From positions 1-64,000 of the forward strand of contig JACPFT010000008.1 in assembly GCA_016182845.1 (NCBI GenBank): a DNA stretch of 64,000 bases. Direction: 5' to 3'. Numbering within the stretch: position 1 is the stretch's first letter; every line of letters begins with the position of its first letter. Positions 58,705 to 64,000 of the stretch are shown piece after piece. The translations under genes and the position numbers were made by a program. Below the pieces are notes generated by a model, which ran no database searches, had not been told where the DNA came from, and was given only the letters and a program-made list of their open reading frames with translations. This stretch comes from Gammaproteobacteria bacterium (GTDB taxonomy: Bacteria; Pseudomonadota; Gammaproteobacteria; Enterobacterales; Permianibacteraceae).

Positions 58705-61530
58705 TCAATTGATGCCTCGCGGCGCGGCCATGCCCTCGACGGGATTGACGCCATGCTGGGCCAGCCACTCCACGGCGGCATAGGCCTGGTCGAATTGCCG
58801 GGTCAGCTTGCCCCAGCTCTGCGGCAGGGTCTCCAGGCTACCCCGGCGGCCCTGGTCCTCGATATCGCGGCACAGGCGCGAGAGGGCGGTGGCGCCGACG
58901 GCGGCGCTGCAGGATTTCAGGGAATGGGCGGCGACCCACACGGCCTGGGCATCGCCCCGCTCCAGGCCGGCGCGCATGTCGGCCAGGTAGTCCGGCGCCT
59001 CGTTCAGATAGAGCTTGGCCATGCGCTGCAAGAGGCCGGCGCCCTTGGCCTTTTTCACCTGCTGGTAATCCCGTAGCACGCCTTCGTCCAGATAGGCCAG
59101 GGCCTGGGCCGCCGTCATGGCCGTGGGCTTGGGTGCCGTCTCGGCCTCGGGCGCTTGCGAGGCCTCCGGGCCGGCGGCCTGGACCGGCAACCAGCGGCTT
59201 ATGACCTCGGCCATGTCGCTCAAGCGGTAGGGCTTGGCCAGATAATCGTCCATGCCGGCGGCGATGCAGGCTTCCCGGTCGCCGGCCACGGCATGGGCGG
59301 TGACCGCGATGATGGGCGGCAGTCGCCCGGCCAGGGGCATGGGCTCCTGGGCGGCCAGCTCGCGCAGGCGGCGGGTGGCGGCGAAACCGTCCATGATGGG
59401 CATCTGACAGTCCATGAGCACCAGGTCGAAGGCGCTGCGCTCCATGGCCCGCAGGGCCTCCGCGCCGTTATTGGCCACCTGGGTCGTGCAACCCAGCTGG
59501 CTGAGCATGGTCACGGCGACTTCCTGGTTGAGGGCGGTGTCCTCGGCCAAGAGGACCTTGGCACCGAACTGGGGATAGTCCTCGCCCTCCGCGCCGGCCT
59601 CGGACTGGCTCAGGGCCAGATCCATGGGGACCTCGCCGTTCACCAGCTTGAGCACGGCGTTGTAGAGCGCCGAGCGGCGCACGGGCTTGAGCAGGATGCA
59701 GATCGGCGCGTCCAGGACTGGCAGGGCCGGGGCCGGATCGTCGTGCTGGCGGAGGATCACCAGGCCTTGGCGGATCTCGAGCCGGCGCAGACCCTCGAGC
59801 AGCTCGGCGCCCTGCCCGTCCGGCGCGGCGTTGAGGATGGCGATGTCGCAGCCGGTCTCGGCCTCGGCCGCCTTCGGGTCCAGCACGCGGGCGGCGATAC
59901 CCCAGGAACGCAGGGTGTTTTCCAGGGCGGCGCGGCTTTCCGGCTTGGGATCGGCGATCAGCACCGCCAGGTCGCGCAGGCGCTCGTGGGGCTCCAGTTC
60001 CAGCAGGGGCCCGGCCTCCAGGGTGATGGTGAAGCTGAATACCGAGCCCCGGCCGGGGCTGCTGCTGACCTCCAGCTCGCCGCCCATGAGCCGGATCAGA
60101 TCGCGACTGATGGTGAGGCCTAGGCCGGTGCCGCCGAATTGGCGGGTGGTTGAGGTGTCGGCCTGAGTGAAGGCCTCGAAGATCCGCGACCTGGCCTCCT
60201 CGCCTATGCCCGTGTCCGCCACCTCGAAGCGCAGGCGCTGCACGTCGCCGGCATCGCCGTTCACGCGGCCGAGGCGCAGGCTGACGCTGCCGGCCTGGGT
60301 GAACTTCGCGGCATTGCCCATGAGGTTGATGAGGATCTGGCGCAGGCGCAAGGGGTCGCCGTAATACTGGCGGTTGATCCGGGCGTCGACCGAGACGATC
60401 AGCTCGATGCCGCGCTGGCTCAGGCTCAGGGCGAAGATCTCGCCCACGTCCTCCACCAGCTCGCCCAGGCGCATGAGCTCGCGGCCCAGCTCCAGCTTGC
60501 CGGCCTCGATCTTGGACAGGTCGAGGATATTGCTGATGAGGCCCAGGAGGCTCTCGCCGGAATGGCGGATGGCGTTGCAGTAATGCCTCTGGGGCTCGGA
60601 CAGGGGCGTGGTGAACAGGATCTCGATCATGCCCAGCACGCCGTTCATGGGTGTGCGCAGCTCGTGGCTCATATTGGCCAGGAACTGCGACTTGGCGCGG
60701 CTAGCGGCCTCGGCGCGATTCTTGGACGCTTCCAGGGCCTCCACCGTCATGCGCAGTTCCTGATTGCTGGCCGACAGGGCCTCGGTACGCTCGGCCACTT
60801 GCAGCTCCAGGTCCTGGCGATGGCGCGCCAGGGCGGCGTCCCGCTCGGCCAGCTCGCCCAGCATGGTGTTGAAGTCGCGCACCAGCTGGCCCACCTCGTC
60901 CTCGGTACTGGGGGTCAGGCGCAGATCGAAATTCTTGGTCTGGGTCACCGCGTTCATGGCCGAGGTGAGGGCGGCGATGGGCCGGGTGATGATGCGCTGC
61001 AGGCGGTTGCCCAGGACCAGGGTGGCCACGATGCCCAGCACCAGGAAGCCCCCGGCGTAGAGCAGGAGCTCGCGCTGGCGCTGGGCCAGGGAGCCGGTGT
61101 CGGCATAGAGACTCAGGCGGCCCAGGGGCGCGCCGTTCTGGGTCAGGTCCACCGAGATCAGTTGCAGGGTCGGGTTGGCTTTAGCACCGGCGGAGGCCTT
61201 GCGCTCGTAGCGCACGAAGCGACTGCCGTCCGGCAGATCCAGCTCGGCGCGCAGGATCGTGCTCTTGGCGGCCAGGGCGTCCAAGAGCTCCCGGGCGCCG
61301 TCCTGATCGCGGAAAGCCACCGCGGCGGTGATATTGCGTCCCAGCATGCCGGCGATGAGATTGAGCTGGGCCCGCTCTTCGCCGGCCATGTCCTCGAACT
61401 CCTTGGTCACGTAGACCAGGAGGGTGCCGACGAAGATCAGCAGGGTGGTGCCCAGGGTGATCACGTGCAGCTTGCCGCCTATGGACAGGCCGCCGATAAA
61501 GCGCCGCAGTCTTTCGGTCAGGCCGTTCAT
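58705..61530 (-). CDS. Hybrid sensor histidine kinase with receiver and HPt domains
   Basis: 941 residues from MNGLTER (61530), overlapping the YfiR stop by four bases. Membrane helix 20-42, a periplasmic CHASE8-like sensor, second helix about 155-180, HAMP, then HisKA with [19 protein letters not shown] (His near 289), HATPase with [20 protein letters not shown], a degenerate receiver (about 525-640, no clear phosphoacceptor), an intact receiver with [13 protein letters not shown] (Asp near 706), and a C-terminal HPt with [13 protein letters not shown] (His near 865). It is a BarA-like phosphorelay kinase. Co-transcribed after the TonB receptor and YfiR genes, so YfiR may tune its sensor. 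Confidence 0.94.
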   Translation of the reverse strand: MNGLTERLRRFIGGLSIGGKLHVITLGTTLLIFVGTLLVYVTKEFEDMAGEERAQLNLIAGMLGRNITAAVAFRDQDGARELLDALAAKSTILRAELDLPDGSRFVRYERKASAGAKANPTLQLISVDLTQNGAPLGRLSLYADTGSLAQRQRELLLYAGGFLVLGIVATLVLGNRLQRIITRPIAALTSAMNAVTQTKNFDLRLTPSTEDEVGQLVRDFNTMLGELAERDAALARHRQDLELQVAERTEALSASNQELRMTVEALEASKNRAEAASRAKSQFLANMSHELRTPMNGVLGMIEILFTTPLSEPQRHYCNAIRHSGESLLGLISNILDLSKIEAGKLELGRELMRLGELVEDVGEIFALSLSQRGIELIVSVDARINRQYYGDPLRLRQILINLMGNAAKFTQAGSVSLRLGRVNGDAGDVQRLRFEVADTGIGEEARSRIFEAFTQADTSTTRQFGGTGLGLTISRDLIRLMGGELEVSSSPGRGSVFSFTITLEAGPLLELEPHERLRDLAVLIADPKPESRAALENTLRSWGIAARVLDPKAAEAETGCDIAILNAAPDGQGAELLEGLRRLEIRQGLVILRQHDDPAPALPVLDAPICILLKPVRRSALYNAVLKLVNGEVPMDLALSQSEAGAEGEDYPQFGAKVLLAEDTALNQEVAVTMLSQLGCTTQVANNGAEALRAMERSAFDLVLMDCQMPIMDGFAATRRLRELAAQEPMPLAGRLPPIIAVTAHAVAGDREACIAAGMDDYLAKPYRLSDMAEVISRWLPVQAAGPEASQAPEAETAPKPTAMTAAQALAYLDEGVLRDYQQVKKAKGAGLLQRMAKLYLNEAPDYLADMRAGLERGDAQAVWVAAHSLKSCSAAVGATALSRLCRDIEDQGRRGSLETLPQSWGKLTRQFDQAYAAVEWLAQHGVNPVEGMAAPRGIN

Positions 61531-62066
61531 GGCGTCACGATCTCGGCCAGGTTGAGCAGCTTGGAACTGATCTTCAGCTGCTGGTCCCGCATGGCCCGGG
61601 TGTTGATCTTCATGCGCAGCCGGTCGTCCACCCGGGCGAACTCCACCACGCCGCCGGCGGCGGCGAAGCCCGGCGCGGTGCTCAAGGTCAGGGTCGGCGA
61701 GCCGCGGGTGCGCGCCAGGATGCCCTCGCGCAGGCTGGCGCTGCGGTAATCGATGAACAGGGCATGGCATTGCTCGAACGAGGCCGAGGGGGTCATGCGC
61801 AGGATGCGCAAGGTCTTGTCGCCGGCCATCTGCCCGTCGATGGACTCGATATCGGGATTGATCTGGGTGTCGCCCAACAAGCAGAGGTTGGCGAAGCCGC
61901 CGCTGGCCGTCAGGCCATGGCCCTCCGGCCAGCGGGTGAAATTGAAGAAATGGTAGAGATAGGCCGCCAGGGCCTTGTTCAGGTCGATGGCAAGCGCCGG
62001 CGAGGCCGCCAGCACGATCAGCCCTGCCAGGACCAGGGAGGGCACGCGGGGTGGCTGTAGCGACAT
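61527..62066 (-). CDS. YfiR-family periplasmic protein (second copy)
   Basis: 179 residues. Signal peptide ending SPALA; then LNKALAAYLYHFFNFTRWP, NLCLLGDTQI, CHALFIDYRSASLREGIL and RLRMKINTRAMRDQQLKISS, the YfiR fold. Its start is ten bases after the TonB receptor stop and it overlaps the hybrid kinase (ATGA). It is only distantly similar to the first copy, so the two pairs were probably acquired or diverged long ago. Confidence 0.92.
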   Translation of the reverse strand: MSLQPPRVPSLVLAGLIVLAASPALAIDLNKALAAYLYHFFNFTRWPEGHGLTASGGFANLCLLGDTQINPDIESIDGQMAGDKTLRILRMTPSASFEQCHALFIDYRSASLREGILARTRGSPTLTLSTAPGFAAAGGVVEFARVDDRLRMKINTRAMRDQQLKISSKLLNLAEIVTP

Positions 62067-62076
62067 CGTGGCGCCC

Positions 62077-64000
62077 TCAGAACTCGTAACGCGCGGTGAG
62101 GTAGAGGCTGCGCTCGATGCGGATCTGTCCGCCCAGCACGTCCGGCTCGTCGTTGTCGCTGAGGTTGCGGCCCGAAAGGCCCAGGTGCAGCTGCTCGGCG
62201 GCCTGCCAGCCCAGGTTGAGCTCCAGGTCGGTGCGCGAGGGCAGGCTGCGCGTGCTGCTGCTCAGGCCGTCCCGGTGACGCAGGATCAGGGCCAGCTCCC
62301 AGTCCTCGGCCAGTTGGAAGCTGTTTTGCAGCCAGGCCTGCTCGCGCGGCGTGCCGCCTTCCAGGCTGGCCTCCTGGCTGGCCTCCTGGCTGGCAGTGGG
62401 CAGATCCGCGCGCAGGCTGATGCGCGCATAATTGAGACTCAGCGACCACCAGTCCAGGGGTAACCAATGCAGGGCCAGCTCCAGGCCTTGGGCCGTCGCC
62501 TCGCCGGTATTGGTGGGAAAGAAGTCCTGGCGCAGGATACCCTGGGCCGGGTCGACGAACTGGGGCCCCAGGGTCGACACCACCAGGTCCTCGTAGCGGT
62601 TCTGGAACAGGGCCAGATCGATGGACAGCTTGTCCGAGGCCAGCCAGCGCAGGCCCAGCTCGCTGGCCTTCATGCGCTCCGGCTCCAGGCCGGGGTTGCC
62701 CGTAATATAGAACCCCAGAAGCGCCGGGCTTGGCCGTCCGCTGGGCAGGGACAGGGCCAGGAGGGCCACGTCCAGCTCGGAGCGCGCCGGCGTGCGCACG
62801 GCCTTGCCCCACGCCGCCCAGAGGGACCAGTCTTCATTCACGGCCCGATTGACGCGGATATTGGGCTGGACTGTCTCGCCCACCAGCTCGTGATCCTCCC
62901 ATTTGACGCCCAGAGTCAGCTGCAGGGCGTCGTCCCAGAAGCTGAGCTGGTCCGAGACGAAGAGGCTCGTCACGTCGAAGGGCTCGTCGCCGCGCACGGT
63001 CGTCAGATTCGGGCCGCTGATCGCGCTCTGGATGCGCCGGTAACCCAGGCCCCAGGTCAGTTCCTGGCCCGGGCTCAGGGCGAGGCGGTGCTGGGCATCC
63101 AGATCGAAGGTGTCGGAATCCACGCCATAGACCAGCTCGCTGTGGTGGGTGGAATCCTGGAAGACCTGGACGGTCCATTCGCCGGCGCCCCGATCCCGGT
63201 GGACCCAGCGGCCCAGCAGGTTCTGGCCGTAGAAATGGGTGGCGTCGTGGCTGGGGATGCGCGCCGGCGGATCGAGCTGGATGCGCAGGCTGCTCTGATC
63301 GGCCTTGAGATCGTAGCTGTCGCCCTGCAGGCTCAGGGTATCGTCGGCGGAAAGCTGCCAGTCCAGGTGGAAGCCGCCGGCCTGCTGCTCCCAATCGTCA
63401 TCGGCCTCGCCGCCGCTCACCCGCTCGGATTCGTCGCGGTTGCGGGCGCGCAGATAGATGCGGCCGAAGGCGTTCTCGCCCAGGGCCATGCCGTGGCGGG
63501 CCGTGGCGAAACCCTTCTCGACCCTGCCCACCCCGGCCCGGACCAGGCCGCCCAGGGTATCGGTGGCCGGCCGGGTGATGATGTTGATCACGCCATTGAC
63601 CGCATTGGCGCCCCAGAGCGCGCCGCCCGGGCCCCGGATCACCTCGATGCGCTCGATCTCGTCCAGGGGCAGGGCCACGGCCTCCCAGTAGACGCCGGAC
63701 AGGGTGTGGTCATAGACCGGCCGGCCGTCGATGAGGACCAAGAGCTTGTTGTTCAATCGGGAGTTGAAGCCGCGGATGGACACGGCCCATTTGCTGGCGT
63801 CGAGCTGCTGGACCTGGACGCCCGGCACCCGGCGCAAGAGCTCGGGGATGCTGGTGGCGCCGGAATCGCGGATCGTCTCCCGGGAGATGACATAGACCGC
63901 CGCCGAGGTCTTGGACAGGGGCTGGGCCTTGCGCGCCGCCGTGGTGACTTGCGCATTGGCCAGCTCGTCCAGGCTCAGTTCGGTGGGATTCTGGTCCAGG
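62077..64000 (-). CDS. TonB-dependent outer membrane receptor (second), N-terminus outside the window
   Basis: About 640 residues visible. Plug: AVYVISRETIRDSGATSIPE, LLRRVPGVQVQQLDAS, IERIEVIRGPGGALWGANAV, GVINIITRPATDTLGGLVRA; barrel with many aromatic beta strands; C-terminus SLYLTARYEF ends in Phe. The reading frame is open to 64000, where it enters from LDQNPTELSLDELANAQVTT. First gene of a TonB receptor-YfiR-hybrid kinase operon; substrate unknown. Confidence 0.93.
   Translation of the reverse strand, partial: LDQNPTELSLDELANAQVTTAARKAQPLSKTSAAVYVISRETIRDSGATSIPELLRRVPGVQVQQLDASKWAVSIRGFNSRLNNKLLVLIDGRPVYDHTLSGVYWEAVALPLDEIERIEVIRGPGGALWGANAVNGVINIITRPATDTLGGLVRAGVGRVEKGFATARHGMALGENAFGRIYLRARNRDESERVSGGEADDDWEQQAGGFHLDWQLSADDTLSLQGDSYDLKADQSSLRIQLDPPARIPSHDATHFYGQNLLGRWVHRDRGAGEWTVQVFQDSTHHSELVYGVDSDTFDLDAQHRLALSPGQELTWGLGYRRIQSAISGPNLTTVRGDEPFDVTSLFVSDQLSFWDDALQLTLGVKWEDHELVGETVQPNIRVNRAVNEDWSLWAAWGKAVRTPARSELDVALLALSLPSGRPSPALLGFYITGNPGLEPERMKASELGLRWLASDKLSIDLALFQNRYEDLVVSTLGPQFVDPAQGILRQDFFPTNTGEATAQGLELALHWLPLDWWSLSLNYARISLRADLPTASQEASQEASLEGGTPREQAWLQNSFQLAEDWELALILRHRDGLSSSTRSLPSRTDLELNLGWQAAEQLHLGLSGRNLSDNDEPDVLGGQIRIERSLYLTARYEF

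Overview
The window comes from a high-GC proteobacterium with double-membrane biology. The evidence is a recBCD locus, a TolC-dependent type I secretion system, TonB-dependent receptors, a Ubi-type quinone hydroxylase, a gcvTHP glycine cleavage operon and a PEP-CTERM-like protein. A gamma- or betaproteobacterium is likely and I lean to Gammaproteobacteria; no rRNA or tRNA is present to settle it. Nearly all genes share one GC-rich codon style. The exception is the restriction-modification island (about 10.2-14.6 kb), which is visibly richer in A/T and looks transferred.

Layout. 1-7.4 kb (minus strand): TolC-like outer membrane channel, LapB-like ABC exporter, HlyD-like adaptor, an atypical LuxR-type regulator, and the N-terminal part of a giant repeat adhesin whose retention module carries a LapG-type TAAG site. 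7.8-10.2 kb: a membrane-anchored class 3 lipase and a small conserved-looking protein. 10.5-14.6 kb: a compact restriction-modification operon (ribbon-helix-helix-like regulator, PD-ExK nuclease, fused double cytosine-C5 methyltransferase) with a palindromic operator on its start codon. 14.9-20.3 kb: yjdM and gcvT-gcvH-gcvP, with palindromic repeats between the gcv genes. 20.6-26.8 kb: a PEP-CTERM-like protein behind a sigma-54-type promoter, then MksF-MksE-MksB (JetA-JetB-JetC) without JetD. 26.8-30.3 kb: an RluA-type pseudouridine synthase, a Ubi hydroxylase and an HD-GYP protein.

The most notable locus is 30.36-31.95 kb. A stand-alone peptide-backbone alpha-N-methyltransferase of the borosin family is followed by its probable separate precursor: a 63-residue leader, ten near-identical 10-residue repeats (DAAIIKGYAP/A) and a His-rich tail. 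This is a split borosin RiPP system with a multi-repeat core. It has its own well-formed promoter, a palindrome over the -35 box, a leader hairpin and an intercistronic hairpin.

31.96-41 kb holds ordinary accessory genes: a GlxA/FtrA-type regulator with a divergent rhodanese, creA, a BaiN-like flavoprotein, an LplT-PlsC fusion, a secreted metallopeptidase-like protein, a second rhodanese, a Cys/Met-type PLP enzyme and a DUF481 outer membrane protein. 41.3-46 kb: a TPR-GGDEF protein and a two-component system divergent from a Spy-like periplasmic protein. 46-55.2 kb: recC-recB-recD. 55.6-64 kb: two TonB-receptor/YfiR pairs, one of them in an operon with a hybrid histidine kinase.

At least four families of short palindromic repeats are scattered between genes, and in three places they have become part of coding sequence (recB C-terminus, the sensor kinase N-terminus, mksB interior). 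Cyclic-di-GMP themes recur (LapA-type adhesin, HD-GYP, GGDEF, YfiR).
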